Origin: an uncultured Bacteroidota bacterium
GTDB lineage: Bacteria; Bacteroidota; Bacteroidia; Bacteroidales; UBA12481
Reading direction: 5' to 3'
DNA length: 54,161 nucleotides
NCBI GenBank assembly: GCA_903851365.1
Contig: CAINOB010000130.1
Span: forward strand, 1-54,161
Positions within the stretch are counted from its first letter, which is position 1, and the number at the start of each line of letters is the position of its first letter. Below the pieces are notes generated by a model. It was not told where the DNA came from. It saw only the letters and a program-made list of their open reading frames with translations, and did not search any database. Position numbers and translations under genes: made by a program. Below are positions 36,054 to 45,287 of the stretch, piece by piece.

Positions 36054-37289
36054 ATGAAAAAGTTTTTTCTATCATTCCTCATATTAACCGGGATATTCAG
36101 TTTTATCCTGCTGGCACCTTCCTGCACAAAATCACCAGGTTCCAACGCTCCAAACCGGGCGCTGATCGTTACCGGACAGAATAATCACAGCTGGAAAATC
36201 TCCTCACCGGCTATCAAGCAGATCCTCGAAAATACAGGACTCTTTTCTGTAGATATCGCACAAACCCCGGAGCAGGGCAAAGACATGTCGACGTTCAAGC
36301 CTGATTTCTCTAAATATCAGGTAGTTGTACTCGATTACAACGGTGATTCCTGGCCTGCAACAACCAAAACAGCCTTCGAAAATTATGTTTCTGGTGGCGG
36401 CGGAGTGGTCATATATCATGCTGCTGACAACTCATTTCCCGACTGGAAGGAATATAACAAGATGTGCGGTTTGGGCGGATGGGGCAATCGTAACGAAAAA
36501 GATGGTCCCTATGTAACCTGGAAAGATGGTCAGTTCGTTCGGGATAATACCCCGGGCGTTGGTGGCGCACACGGCAAACAGCATGCTTTCCGTGTAACCG
36601 TGCGCGACACAGTACATCCGATCACCAAAGGGTTGCCGGCAGCCTGGATTCATGGTCAGGATGAATTATACAGCCTTCTTCGCGGACCGGCTGAAAACAT
36701 GACCATCCTGGCAACTGCTTTTGCTGATACTGCACAAAAAGGCACCGGCAAACATGAACCCATCCTTATGACAGTCAATTATGGCAAAGGCCGCGTATTC
36801 CATACCGTTCTTGGCCATGCCAGCGATGGCGACAATCCTGCCATGACCTGCGTTGGTTTTATTGTAACCCTCCAGAGAGGTGCCGAATGGGCAGCCACCG
36901 GAAAAGTTACCCAGGCAGTTCCGGAAGTGTTCCCGACTATTTCCACCGAGAGCAGATGGCCACTTTTCAGGCCTTTGACCCTCCAGGAAATACTGTCAAA
37001 CCTTAAAAATTATAAGCCAGGTGACTCCCGGTCAAATCTTCAGGATCTGACTAATTATATCAGAGCCAATTACGATGGCGGCGAAAAATTTGCCAAAACC
37101 GAAAAAAGTCTGCTTGAGTTTCTTAGCGGAACCGGCACGGCAGAAGCCAAAAACTATATCTGCCACGAGTTGAGTATTTATGGAACTGATAAGGCTCTGC
37201 CAATACTCAAGACTTTGCAGAAAAATGAAGAAACCTCTGAGATGGCAAGATATGCTATCGAACGCATTACCGGTCAGTTCACCAATTAG
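36054..37289 (+). CDS. ThuA-domain lipoprotein
   Basis: From the ATG at 36054 the product is 411 residues with a lipobox (LLAPSC, C24). The ThuA class I amidotransferase-like domain runs about 30-300: NRALIVTGQNNHSWKISSPAIK, FENYVSGGGGVVIYHAADNSFPDWKEYN and NYGKGRVFHTVLGH. A C-terminal helical part (about 310-405) has HEAT-like character. ThuA proteins are linked to trehalose and related 3-keto-sugar catabolism, but their chemistry is not settled. It sits between two Tat oxidoreductase genes. Confidence 0.87.
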   Translation: MKKFFLSFLILTGIFSFILLAPSCTKSPGSNAPNRALIVTGQNNHSWKISSPAIKQILENTGLFSVDIAQTPEQGKDMSTFKPDFSKYQVVVLDYNGDSWPATTKTAFENYVSGGGGVVIYHAADNSFPDWKEYNKMCGLGGWGNRNEKDGPYVTWKDGQFVRDNTPGVGGAHGKQHAFRVTVRDTVHPITKGLPAAWIHGQDELYSLLRGPAENMTILATAFADTAQKGTGKHEPILMTVNYGKGRVFHTVLGHASDGDNPAMTCVGFIVTLQRGAEWAATGKVTQAVPEVFPTISTESRWPLFRPLTLQEILSNLKNYKPGDSRSNLQDLTNYIRANYDGGEKFAKTEKSLLEFLSGTGTAEAKNYICHELSIYGTDKALPILKTLQKNEETSEMARYAIERITGQFTN

Positions 37290-37290
37290 G

Positions 37291-37317
37291 CAATGTGCTA
37301 ATGTGCTAATGTGCTAA
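37291..37317. repeat. AATGTGCT octamer, three tandem units
   Basis: Three copies of AATGTGCT plus a partial unit lie between the ThuA gene and the next oxidoreductase gene. Related runs occur at 50764-50800 and, inverted, near 50892-50904. Confidence 0.85.
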
Positions 37318-37342
37318 TTATTAAAGAAAAGAATAATAAATA

Positions 37343-38659
37343 ATGAGTTCAAGAAGAGATTTTGTTAAAACCAGCGCTACTGCAGCAGCGGTCGTGGCTA
37401 CTGCAGCAATGATTCCTGGAGCCGTTGGTTGCGCCCCGAAGGATGATGGCAAACTGACCATCGGAGCCATCGGACTTAATGGTATGGGATTTTCCGATTT
37501 GCAGGCCTTCCTGCGCCAACCAAATGTTGAGTGTGTGGCACTCTGCGATGTGGATCAGGCTGTATTGAACAAACGGGCCGGGCAAGTTGAAGAAAAGACC
37601 GGTAAAAAACCTGAATTGTTTACCGATTTCAGAAAGCTCCTGGAAAGGAAAGATATCGAAGCCGTTATTATCGGGACTCCGGATCATTGGCATTCAGCCA
37701 TCATGATTGAAGCCTGCAAGGCCGGTAAACATGTTTATGTTGAAAAACCAATGGCCCGAACGATCTATGAGGCTTTTCAGATGGAAAAAGCTGCCAGGAA
37801 ATATGACCGGGTAGTTCAGGTTGGACAATGGCAGCGCAGCGATCCTCACTGGAATGATGCATTCGCTTTTGTACAATCAGGCAAGCTCGGCAAAGTGCGC
37901 ACGGTAAAAGTGTGGTGCTACGAAAGCTGGCTGATGCCTCCCGGTCCAGTACCTGATGAGGCAACTCCGGATGGCGTGGATTATGAAATGTGGCTCGGAC
38001 CGGCACCTGACCGAAAGTTCAACCGTAACCGTTTCCACTTCAATTTCCGCTGGTTCTGGGACTATGCAGGTGGGTTGATGACGGATTGGGGTGTACATCT
38101 TCTTGATATGGCGCTTGCCGGAATGAAGGCCGAATTTCCTAAATCAGCCATGAGTTCCGGAGGCAAACTGGCCTTCCTGGAAAGTCCGATCGAAACTCCT
38201 GATACACAACAGGTAATTTATGAATTCGAGGGATTTAATGTGATATGGGATCATGCCATGGGTATTGGTATGGGTGACTGGGGTCGCGATCATGGCGTTG
38301 CCTTCATTGGTAATAATGGAACCCTGGTCGCCGATCGCGGTGGTTGGGAAGTTCATCCTGAAGTATCGGACAAAGGACCATTGGTAGAGGAAGTTCCTCG
38401 CACAAAAGGTACTGGTCAGGGGCTTGATCTTAATGTCAAGAACTTTATTGAGTGCGTCAAGACAAATAACCGCAATACCAATGCCAGTCCAACAATCGGA
38501 AGGGCGGTGGCAACGATGGCTCACATGGGAAATATTGCTATCAGGACAGGAAGGAAAATCTATTGGGATTCTGCGACGGAAAGTTTCAAAAACGATCCGG
38601 ATGCCAATCAGATGATTAAACCAAATTATCGCGCACCCTGGCAATTAACAGATTTCTGA
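37343..38659 (+). CDS. Tat-exported Gfo/Idh/MocA-family oxidoreductase, probable lipoprotein
   Basis: The 438-residue protein has a Tat signal (SSRRDFVKTSATAAAVV) ending in a possible lipobox, GAVGC. The Rossmann fold starts IGAIGLNGMGFSD, the EKP motif is VYVEKPMARTIYEA, and the active-site segment is MTDWGVHLLDMALAGM. Membrane anchoring in the periplasm is likely. It precedes a close paralog with only one base between the genes. Confidence 0.9.
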   Translation: MSSRRDFVKTSATAAAVVATAAMIPGAVGCAPKDDGKLTIGAIGLNGMGFSDLQAFLRQPNVECVALCDVDQAVLNKRAGQVEEKTGKKPELFTDFRKLLERKDIEAVIIGTPDHWHSAIMIEACKAGKHVYVEKPMARTIYEAFQMEKAARKYDRVVQVGQWQRSDPHWNDAFAFVQSGKLGKVRTVKVWCYESWLMPPGPVPDEATPDGVDYEMWLGPAPDRKFNRNRFHFNFRWFWDYAGGLMTDWGVHLLDMALAGMKAEFPKSAMSSGGKLAFLESPIETPDTQQVIYEFEGFNVIWDHAMGIGMGDWGRDHGVAFIGNNGTLVADRGGWEVHPEVSDKGPLVEEVPRTKGTGQGLDLNVKNFIECVKTNNRNTNASPTIGRAVATMAHMGNIAIRTGRKIYWDSATESFKNDPDANQMIKPNYRAPWQLTDF

Positions 38660-38660
38660 A

Positions 38661-40007
38661 ATGTCTCAAAGCCGGAGAGATTTTCTGGGTACCGGCCTTA
38701 GTCTGGCAGCCGGAATCAGTTTGGCGGGACTCGTTCCCGGTGGGCTGGGGCTTCAGTCCTGCACAACCAGAAAAGGGGCCAGCGACCGTATCAGGGTTGC
38801 CCTGATCGGATGCCGGAACATGGGATTTACCGATGCCTGCGCCTTTCTGGAACAACCTGATGTCGATCTGGTAGCGGTTTGCGATATCGATAAAAGCATC
38901 CGTGAATCGCGCATGACGGATATCCAGAAATATGCTTACGACAAAAAAATCATTGTTCCCAAACTCGATCAATACGAAGATTTCCGAAAGGTTCTCGAGC
39001 GAAAGGATATTGATGTTGTCATCATTGCCACGCCCGATCACTGGCATGCCCTGATAGCCATCATGGCCTGCGAAGCCGGCAAGGATGTTTACGTAGAAAA
39101 GCCCGTCGCAAATTCGATATACGAGGCAAATCAGATGGTCAATGCCGCCCGCCGCTATAATCGGGTGGTACAGGTGGGCCAATGGCAAAGAAGCGGTTTA
39201 CACTGGCAGGAAATGGTCGATTATGTTCGCTCTGGAAAATTGGGCCCGATCAGTCATGTCGATGTATGGCGCCTTGGGGGAAATTCCGTGCCAAAAGTAT
39301 CGGACAGCATGGTTCCTCCGGGAGTAAATTATGATATGTGGCTTGGTCCGGCACCACTTAGACCATTCAACCAGAACCGGTTCCATTATAATTTCAGATG
39401 GTTCTGGGAATATGCAGGAGGTAAAATGACCGACTGGGGGGTACACCTGCTGGATATGGCAATGTGGGCCCTTAAGCTGAATCAGCCTGATTCGATAACT
39501 GCCAAAGGCGGTAACCTGGCATTTCCAAATGATGCCATGGAAACACCCGACACCCTGACAGTGGATTATCAGTTTGATCAGGTAATTGTGACCTGGCAAA
39601 ATAATTTTGCGCTAAAAACCAATGAATTCGGTTTCGATCATGGACTCTGCTTCCATGGAACCAATGGGGACTTGCGTGCCAACCGCAGTTTCTGGGAAAT
39701 CGTGCCTGCCCAGTTAAACGGGGTTCCGGTAATTGAGCCGGTACCGCGGAACATGAATGCCGGTAACGACCTTGCTCTTCATGTACGCAATTTTCTTGAT
39801 GCTATCAAAGTGCGCAATTTCAATACCGCAGCCAGCATTTTAATAGGACGCGACGTTGCAAGAGTGGCCCATCTGGGTAACATTGCTTACCGGAGCGGAC
39901 AAAAATTGAACTGGAACGCTGAAACCGGCACTTTTAATGAAAAATCTGCAAATAATTATTTGGTGCCTTTGTACAGGAGGCCCTGGGAAATTCCTAAAAT
40001 ATCATGA
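38661..40007 (+). CDS. Tat-exported Gfo/Idh/MocA-family oxidoreductase, probable lipoprotein (second of pair)
   Basis: The 448-residue protein has QSRRDFLGTGLSLAAG and a lipobox LQSC, a Rossmann start VALIGCRNMGFTD, the EKP motif VYVEKPVANSIYEA and MTDWGVHLLDMAMWAL. It is clearly related to the gene before it over its whole length, including WQRSxxHW and PPGVNYDMWLGPAP. Two such genes side by side may form a hetero-oligomer or act on different anomers. Its stop overlaps the start of the DUF1080 gene by four bases, so the oxidation and cleavage steps are translationally coupled. Confidence 0.9.
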   Translation: MSQSRRDFLGTGLSLAAGISLAGLVPGGLGLQSCTTRKGASDRIRVALIGCRNMGFTDACAFLEQPDVDLVAVCDIDKSIRESRMTDIQKYAYDKKIIVPKLDQYEDFRKVLERKDIDVVIIATPDHWHALIAIMACEAGKDVYVEKPVANSIYEANQMVNAARRYNRVVQVGQWQRSGLHWQEMVDYVRSGKLGPISHVDVWRLGGNSVPKVSDSMVPPGVNYDMWLGPAPLRPFNQNRFHYNFRWFWEYAGGKMTDWGVHLLDMAMWALKLNQPDSITAKGGNLAFPNDAMETPDTLTVDYQFDQVIVTWQNNFALKTNEFGFDHGLCFHGTNGDLRANRSFWEIVPAQLNGVPVIEPVPRNMNAGNDLALHVRNFLDAIKVRNFNTAASILIGRDVARVAHLGNIAYRSGQKLNWNAETGTFNEKSANNYLVPLYRRPWEIPKIS

Positions 40008-40726
40008 AAAAGCTATTAATGTTACTGTTAGCCGGATGTCTATCCGGTGCATTTTCCTTCGCACAAGACCCGAAGGACACAGAAGATTGGTCAAAGAAGC
40101 CTGCGATTATCACTCCGGGATGTAATCATAACCCCCCTTCGGATGCCATCATTCTGTTTAGAAAAGCAAGTGACCTGTCAAACTGGACGAGCAGGTCAGG
40201 CGAAGCAAAATGGAAAACCGCCTGTAGAAAGATGACCGTTAACGGAACAGGAGATATCCTCACCAAGGAAAAATTCGGCAATTGCCAGTTGCACGTTGAA
40301 TTCCGCACTCCTTCAAAAGTCAACGGCGATGGTCAGGGGCGTGGAAACAGCGGGGTATACATCCAATCGCTGTATGAAGTGCAGGTGCTTGATTCCTATA
40401 TCAACGAAACCTATTACAACGGACAGGCCGGATCGGTGTATAAGCAATCACCACCACTGGTCAATGCATCGCGGAAACCCGGAAAATGGCAGGTTTACGA
40501 CATTGTATTTCATGCTCCGAAATTTGCATCTGACGGCAGCGTGACCAAGCCAGCCTCGGTAACAGTTTTTCATAATGGTGTATTGATTCAGGATCATTTT
40601 GAGCTGAAGGGAGCTACTACTTATGCAGGGATTCCTAAATATCAGGCTCACGGTGACATGCCGCTGCTTTTACAGGATCATGGCAACCCGGTGTCGTACA
40701 GGAATGTGTGGATCAGGAAACTGTGA
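40004..40726 (+). CDS. DUF1080 protein (3-keto-disaccharide hydrolase family)
   Basis: The 240-residue protein has a signal peptide; MKKLLMLLLAGC could also be a short lipobox, so anchoring is uncertain. The jelly-roll DUF1080 domain shows DAIILFRKASDLSNWTSR, RGNSGVYIQSLYEVQVLDSY and LLLQDHGNPVSYRNVWIRKL, the family hallmarks. Members cleave glycosidic bonds of sugars that have been oxidised to 3-keto forms. Coupling to a Gfo/Idh/MocA gene supports that role here. A second DUF1080 gene is at 51378-52088. Confidence 0.92.
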   Translation: MKKLLMLLLAGCLSGAFSFAQDPKDTEDWSKKPAIITPGCNHNPPSDAIILFRKASDLSNWTSRSGEAKWKTACRKMTVNGTGDILTKEKFGNCQLHVEFRTPSKVNGDGQGRGNSGVYIQSLYEVQVLDSYINETYYNGQAGSVYKQSPPLVNASRKPGKWQVYDIVFHAPKFASDGSVTKPASVTVFHNGVLIQDHFELKGATTYAGIPKYQAHGDMPLLLQDHGNPVSYRNVWIRKL

Positions 40727-40802
40727 CGGGTGACGGGGGACGAGGAAGAAGATCGAAACACGAAACGCGTGACGCGAAACGCGGAAGATAAGATATCAAT
40801 AG

Positions 40803-40822
40803 CCCTTGGCTTCAGCCATGGG
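40803..40822. repeat. REP-like hairpin CCCTTGGC-TTCA-GCCATGGG
   Basis: A small inverted repeat with one T-T mismatch lies in the 127-base gap between the DUF1080 gene and the isomerase gene. Just before it, 40757-40790 holds imperfect GAAACGCG/ACGCG repeats. No promoter was recognised. Confidence 0.6.
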
Positions 40823-40853
40823 AATAAGGTTGGTAAACCAATAATCTAATTCG

Positions 40854-41744
40854 ATGAAAAGGCGGGATTTTGTATTAAAATCAGGCATGGCAGCCGCAGG
40901 GTTGGCCGCGGCACCAACTTATTTAGCATCCTGCAGCTCAGGGCCAAGGTTTCAGATATCGTTGGCCGAGTGGTCACTGCACCGGGCATTGCAGGGTAAG
41001 ATGCTGGATAACCTTGAGTTTCCGGTAAAAGCAAAGCGCGATTTTGGTATCACGGCAATTGAGTATGTGAGCACCTTTTTTTCCGATTATGTAGCCGATC
41101 CGAAATATGTAGCAGAATTGAAGCGTATCTCTGATTATCACGGAGTAAAAAACCTGCTGATCATGGTGGATGGTGAGGGCGACCTGGGTGAACCAACCAA
41201 TGAGGGCAGGATCAAAGTAGCAGAAAATCATATTAAGTGGGTGGATGCCGCACAGGCTCTGGGCTGCCATTCGATCCGGGTAAATGCAGGCGGCGGGGGT
41301 ACTCCGGAGGAACACTCGGCAAATGTTATACTGGGCCTGCGCCTGTTATGCGGATATGCCCAAACCAAGCATATCAATATCATCGTTGAAAACCACGGAG
41401 GGCATTCATCGAACGGAGTTTGGCTGAGCAATGTTATAAAATCGGTCAAAATGCCTAATATCGGCACCTTGCCAGATTTTGGCAATTTCAACATCAGTGA
41501 AACCGAGAAATACGATCGGTATAAAGGAGTACAGGAATTAATGCCCTTCGCAAAAGGAGTAAGTGGAAAATCATACGATTTCGATAAAGATGGCAACGAA
41601 ACCACCATCGACTTTGTCCGGATGATAAAGATTGTAAAAAAATCGGGTTACCGTGGTTACATCGATGTGGAGTACGAAGGCAATAACTATACCGAAGAAG
41701 AAGGTATAATGCTGACTAAGAAGTTACTTGAGAGGCTGATCTAA
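40854..41744 (+). CDS. Tat-exported sugar isomerase/epimerase-like TIM barrel
   Basis: The 296-residue protein begins MKRRDFVLKSGMAAAGLAAAP with a lipobox ASC, so it is a Tat-exported lipoprotein. The barrel follows, with QISLAEWSLHRAL and candidate metal ligands in IIVENHGG, TLPDFGNF and YIDVEYEGN. The usual His-x-Lys-Asp strand is replaced by SGKSYDFD. Family members isomerise or hydrate sugars; in 3-keto-glycoside pathways such proteins act after the lyase or hydrolase step. Its export together with the oxidoreductases and DUF1080 protein is notable. Confidence 0.88.
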   Translation: MKRRDFVLKSGMAAAGLAAAPTYLASCSSGPRFQISLAEWSLHRALQGKMLDNLEFPVKAKRDFGITAIEYVSTFFSDYVADPKYVAELKRISDYHGVKNLLIMVDGEGDLGEPTNEGRIKVAENHIKWVDAAQALGCHSIRVNAGGGGTPEEHSANVILGLRLLCGYAQTKHINIIVENHGGHSSNGVWLSNVIKSVKMPNIGTLPDFGNFNISETEKYDRYKGVQELMPFAKGVSGKSYDFDKDGNETTIDFVRMIKIVKKSGYRGYIDVEYEGNNYTEEEGIMLTKKLLERLI

Positions 41745-41908
41745 GGGCAAAAGGGCAAAAAGGCAAAAAGTAAAGTAATAAGGGTCAAAATGAAAAGACT
41801 AAAGGGTGCATACCATAGCAGCATGCATCCTGCTGAACACTTGCAATATTTTTCTTAAAACTTGAAATTTTCCTTCCTGCCTTCCTGCCCTTTTGCCCTC
41901 TTGCCCTC
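41743..41908. repeat. GGGCAAAA runs forming a long inverted repeat between convergent genes
   Basis: The left arm (41743-41770) repeats GGGCAAAA and the right arm (41877-41908) is its approximate complement (CCCTTTTGCCCTCTTGCCC). The arms flank about 105 bases of unrelated sequence and overlap the stop regions of the two convergent isomerase genes. It may act as a two-way terminator. No other feature is seen in the gap. Confidence 0.6.
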
Positions 41909-42899
41909 ACTTGTCGAATGCCGCGTCGAAAGCAATGTCCGACGACGGAAAATCAACACTGTTTACATAATCGCATGCTTCGGTAGCGCCATGCTCACGG
42001 TCCATCCCACTATCTTCCCATTCCACGGATAAAGGTCCGTTATATTTGATCCTGTTGAGTGCGCGGATAATCTCTTCGAACTCGATATTTCCGTGGCCCA
42101 GACTTCTGAAATCCCAGTAACGGCGGCGATCGCCAAAATCCAGGTTTCCTCCGAAAACTCCTGCTTCGGTGGGGTATGGCGACCAACCAACATCTTTCAT
42201 GTGAACGTGGAAAATCCGATCGGCAAACTTGTATATAAACCCAACATAATCAACTCCCTGATATCCAAAGTGGCTCGGATCGAAATTAAAACCAAATGCG
42301 GGATGATAATCAATCGCTTGCAGCGCCCTTTCAGCAGTAGCAATATCGAAAGCGATCTCAGTGGGATGAACTTCCAGGGCAAATTTGATACCCAATTTCT
42401 GGTACTCATCGAGAATCGGCTTCCAACGTTCGGCAAAATCAGCAAATCCGGCATCGATCATGGAGGCAGGAACAGCGGGGAAGGAGTAATTCAGATGCCA
42501 TATCGAACTTCCTGTAAAACCGCATACGACACCCACGCCAAGCCGTTTGGCTGCATGAGCGGTATTGATCATTTCCTGTGCTGCACGCTGGCGAACGCCC
42601 TCCGGCTCCCCATCACCCCAGATATAATCGGGCAAAATCGATTTGTGCCTCTCGTCGATACGGTCGCAAACTGCCTGTCCGACCAGGTGATTTGAAATTG
42701 CCCAGGTTTTCAGGTCATACTTAGCCAGGATCGCCCGACGGTTATCACAATAGGCCTGATCGGCCTTATCCACTTCAAAATGATCACCCCAGCATGCCAG
42801 TTCGAGTCCGTCGTAGCCAAAGCCGGTTGCTTTTTTACATAATGTTTCGAATGTAAGATCGGCCCACTGGCCGGTGAATAAAGTTACTGGGCGTCCCAT
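41907..42899 (-). CDS. Cytoplasmic sugar phosphate isomerase/epimerase family protein
   Basis: From the ATG at 42899 the product is 330 residues ([12 protein letters not shown]); an upstream TTG is less likely. The TIM barrel shows [19 protein letters not shown] and metal ligands in [25 protein letters not shown] and LSVEWEDSG, all typical. There is no signal peptide, in contrast to the exported paralog at 40854. It is the only minus-strand gene within the locus and is divergent from the transporter gene, so its expression may be set separately. Confidence 0.9.
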   Translation of the reverse strand: MGRPVTLFTGQWADLTFETLCKKATGFGYDGLELACWGDHFEVDKADQAYCDNRRAILAKYDLKTWAISNHLVGQAVCDRIDERHKSILPDYIWGDGEPEGVRQRAAQEMINTAHAAKRLGVGVVCGFTGSSIWHLNYSFPAVPASMIDAGFADFAERWKPILDEYQKLGIKFALEVHPTEIAFDIATAERALQAIDYHPAFGFNFDPSHFGYQGVDYVGFIYKFADRIFHVHMKDVGWSPYPTEAGVFGGNLDFGDRRRYWDFRSLGHGNIEFEEIIRALNRIKYNGPLSVEWEDSGMDREHGATEACDYVNSVDFPSSDIAFDAAFDK

Positions 42900-42926
42900 A
42901 GAATCTGAGTTTTTAGTTGAATTAAC

Positions 42927-42934
42927 CAAAAATA
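42927..42934 (-). promoter_or_regulatory. Candidate -7 element for the cytoplasmic isomerase gene
   Basis: On the minus strand TATTTTTG matches TAnnTTTG and lies 27 bases before the ATG. A TTTG at 42952-42949 is 14 bases upstream, closer than the usual 19, so the call is tentative. Confidence 0.35.
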
Positions 42935-42982
42935 CCTATTTTTAAATTCAAAATCTAAACCCACTCATTAAACTCTTATAAA

Positions 42983-44155
42983 ATGACTGCAAAAGAATAC
43001 AATGCCAATCGACTTTTTTGGATGAGTTGCGTGGCTCTGGTTACCACTGCTATGACCTTTGCCATCCGGGCACGTTTAGAGCTCGTTTGGGAAGGAGGAT
43101 TCACCTTAAGCGCCAAAGAAATGGGACTTGCAATGGCCCCGGCTTTCTGGGGATTTACGTTAGCCCAGTTCATCGGCGGACCATTTGTCGACCTGATCGG
43201 TATGAAAAGGTTTGTCAGGCTTGCATTTTTCCTCCATGTCATCGGTATTATCGTCACTATTTTTGCGCGTGATTTCTGGACCCTCTTTATCGGTACTCTT
43301 TTCATCGGGATCGGTAACGGTTCGGTGGAAGCAGGATGTAACCCATTGGTCGCCTCCATTTTCCCGGATAAGAAAGTCAAGATGCTCAACAGGTTCCATG
43401 TTTGGTTCCCGGGAGGTATTGTTATCGGCAGTCTGCTCGGCTATTTAGTTATGGATATGCTGAAACTTCCCTGGCAGGTTTTGGTTGGAACACTTATTGT
43501 ACCGCTGGTGAGCTATGGTGTGCTGATGTTCGGTCAGAAATTTCCCAAAACCGAAAGGGTTGAAATGGGCGTTTCGTATGGTTCCATGTGGAAAGCTATT
43601 TTAAAACCGCTTTTCCTGATCATGCTCTTCTGTATGCTGCTCAGCGCGGCGACGGAACTCACCACCGGACAGCGGATCAGCTCACTTCTCGAAGGTACCG
43701 GTGTGGCTCCTATCCTGGTGCTTGCATTCATCAACGGAATCATGGCTGTCGGAAGATCTTTTGCCGGTCCGATCGTTCACAAGATAAATACAACAGGTAT
43801 GCTGTTCTTTTCGGCTATTGTAAGCATGATTGGTCTTTTGCTGATGAGCTATGTCAATGGTTCCTTCCTGACTTTTGCAGCAGCAGCCGTTTTTGCCATC
43901 GGAATTTGCTTTTTCTGGCCCACAATGCTTGGTTTCATATCAGAAAATGTACCGGAAAGCGGTGCACTCGGATTATCCATTTTCGGTGGCGCAGGGATGT
44001 TGTCCACCTCGATTTTCCTTCCGATTTCCGGATGGTTTACTGACAATCATGCTACCGGTCAGGAAATTCTTCGATATACGGCTGTTCTGCCAGCCATACT
44101 GATTGTGCTTTTCGCCATTGTTTTCACCACAATGAGAAAGAAAAAAACTGCTTAA
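42983..44155 (+). CDS. MFS transporter, probably for a sugar or keto-sugar
   Basis: The 390-residue protein has 11-12 membrane helices with the MFS loop motif GGPFVDLIGMKRFVRLAF between helices 2 and 3, and a related one later. It resembles Bacteroidota MFS proteins found next to Gfo/Idh/MocA genes. It is followed by a cytoplasmic oxidoreductase gene one base later, so it likely brings the periplasmic product into the cell. Substrate is inferred from context only. Confidence 0.9.
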   Translation: MTAKEYNANRLFWMSCVALVTTAMTFAIRARLELVWEGGFTLSAKEMGLAMAPAFWGFTLAQFIGGPFVDLIGMKRFVRLAFFLHVIGIIVTIFARDFWTLFIGTLFIGIGNGSVEAGCNPLVASIFPDKKVKMLNRFHVWFPGGIVIGSLLGYLVMDMLKLPWQVLVGTLIVPLVSYGVLMFGQKFPKTERVEMGVSYGSMWKAILKPLFLIMLFCMLLSAATELTTGQRISSLLEGTGVAPILVLAFINGIMAVGRSFAGPIVHKINTTGMLFFSAIVSMIGLLLMSYVNGSFLTFAAAAVFAIGICFFWPTMLGFISENVPESGALGLSIFGGAGMLSTSIFLPISGWFTDNHATGQEILRYTAVLPAILIVLFAIVFTTMRKKKTA

Positions 44156-44156
44156 T

Positions 44157-45287
44157 ATGAAAAGATTTCGCTGGGGAATGATCGGAGGCGGAAAAGGCGC
44201 CTTCATTGGCGGGGCCCACCGCATAGCAGCAAAAATTGCCAATTCCTACGAACTGATTGGAGGAGTTTTTGATGTAAATTTTGAACGAGCCAAAGAATTT
44301 GCTTTTGAAGAGGATATCGATTTAAAGCGGGTTTATCCTGATATCGATGCATTTATCACGTCAGAAAACAAAATGCCCTCTTCCGAGAGGATTCAGGTGG
44401 TTTCTATTGTTACGCCGAATTACCTTCATTTCGAACATGCAAAAAAACTGCTCAGTAACGGATACCATGTAATATGCGAAAAGCCGGTTACTCTTTCCTC
44501 CACTGAAGCTGTTGAACTAAAGGAAATTGCGATAAAAAAAGGCCTGGTGTTCTGTTTGACCCATACCTACACCGGCTATCCCATGGTGCGCGAAATGAAG
44601 CGGAGGATTGAAGCTGGCGACATTGGCGTAATTCAACGCGTTGATGCTCAATATCTTCAGGGATGGGTGAATCCGATTATCCATGGAGGAAATGCCAGGC
44701 TTTCAGTCTGGCGGCTCGATCCGAAAGTTGCCGGCATCAGCTCCTGCATGGGCGATATCGGTGTACATGCCTTTAACATGGTTGAATATGCCACCGGCCT
44801 GATGGTAAAAGAGGTACTGGCAGTATTAAGCACCCTGAAACCTGAAAACACACTTGATCTTGACGGTAACGTTTTACTCAGGTTCGATGAAAACCTCACT
44901 GGTGTGATCCGCTCATCGCAGATCGCAACCGGGGAAGAAAATAATATCCAGATCAGTGTTTACGGCACAAAAGGAGCCTTTCATTGGGAACAGGAAAATC
45001 CCAACATCCTGAAAATGATGCACGAAGGAGCTCCTTCGGAAATTATCACGCCAGGTTACGATTATCTGTCCAGCTTTGCACGCGACAGCCATGTATTGCC
45101 TCCCGGCCATCCGGAGGGGATTTATGAGGCATTCGGCAATTTGTATAAAGGAGCTGCAATGGCCATCAGGGGCGAGCAAACGGTTCCAGGGCAGTTCCCG
45201 GGGATCGACGAAGGCATCCGTGGCATGCAGTTTATTGAGGCAGCCGTGCGATCGAACAAAGAAGGAAATAGGTGGGTTTCAATTTAA
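44157..45287 (+). CDS. Cytoplasmic Gfo/Idh/MocA-family oxidoreductase
   Basis: The 376-residue protein has no signal peptide. The Rossmann motif is MIGGGKGAFIGGAHR, EKP is VICEKPVTLSSTEA, and CMGDIGVHAFNMVEY holds the catalytic Asp/His pair. It is of a different subfamily from the three exported paralogs. It could reduce an imported 3-keto sugar back to the normal sugar, using the cytoplasmic NAD(P)H pool. Its stop codon lies inside a palindromic repeat. Confidence 0.9.
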   Translation: MKRFRWGMIGGGKGAFIGGAHRIAAKIANSYELIGGVFDVNFERAKEFAFEEDIDLKRVYPDIDAFITSENKMPSSERIQVVSIVTPNYLHFEHAKKLLSNGYHVICEKPVTLSSTEAVELKEIAIKKGLVFCLTHTYTGYPMVREMKRRIEAGDIGVIQRVDAQYLQGWVNPIIHGGNARLSVWRLDPKVAGISSCMGDIGVHAFNMVEYATGLMVKEVLAVLSTLKPENTLDLDGNVLLRFDENLTGVIRSSQIATGEENNIQISVYGTKGAFHWEQENPNILKMMHEGAPSEIITPGYDYLSSFARDSHVLPPGHPEGIYEAFGNLYKGAAMAIRGEQTVPGQFPGIDEGIRGMQFIEAAVRSNKEGNRWVSI

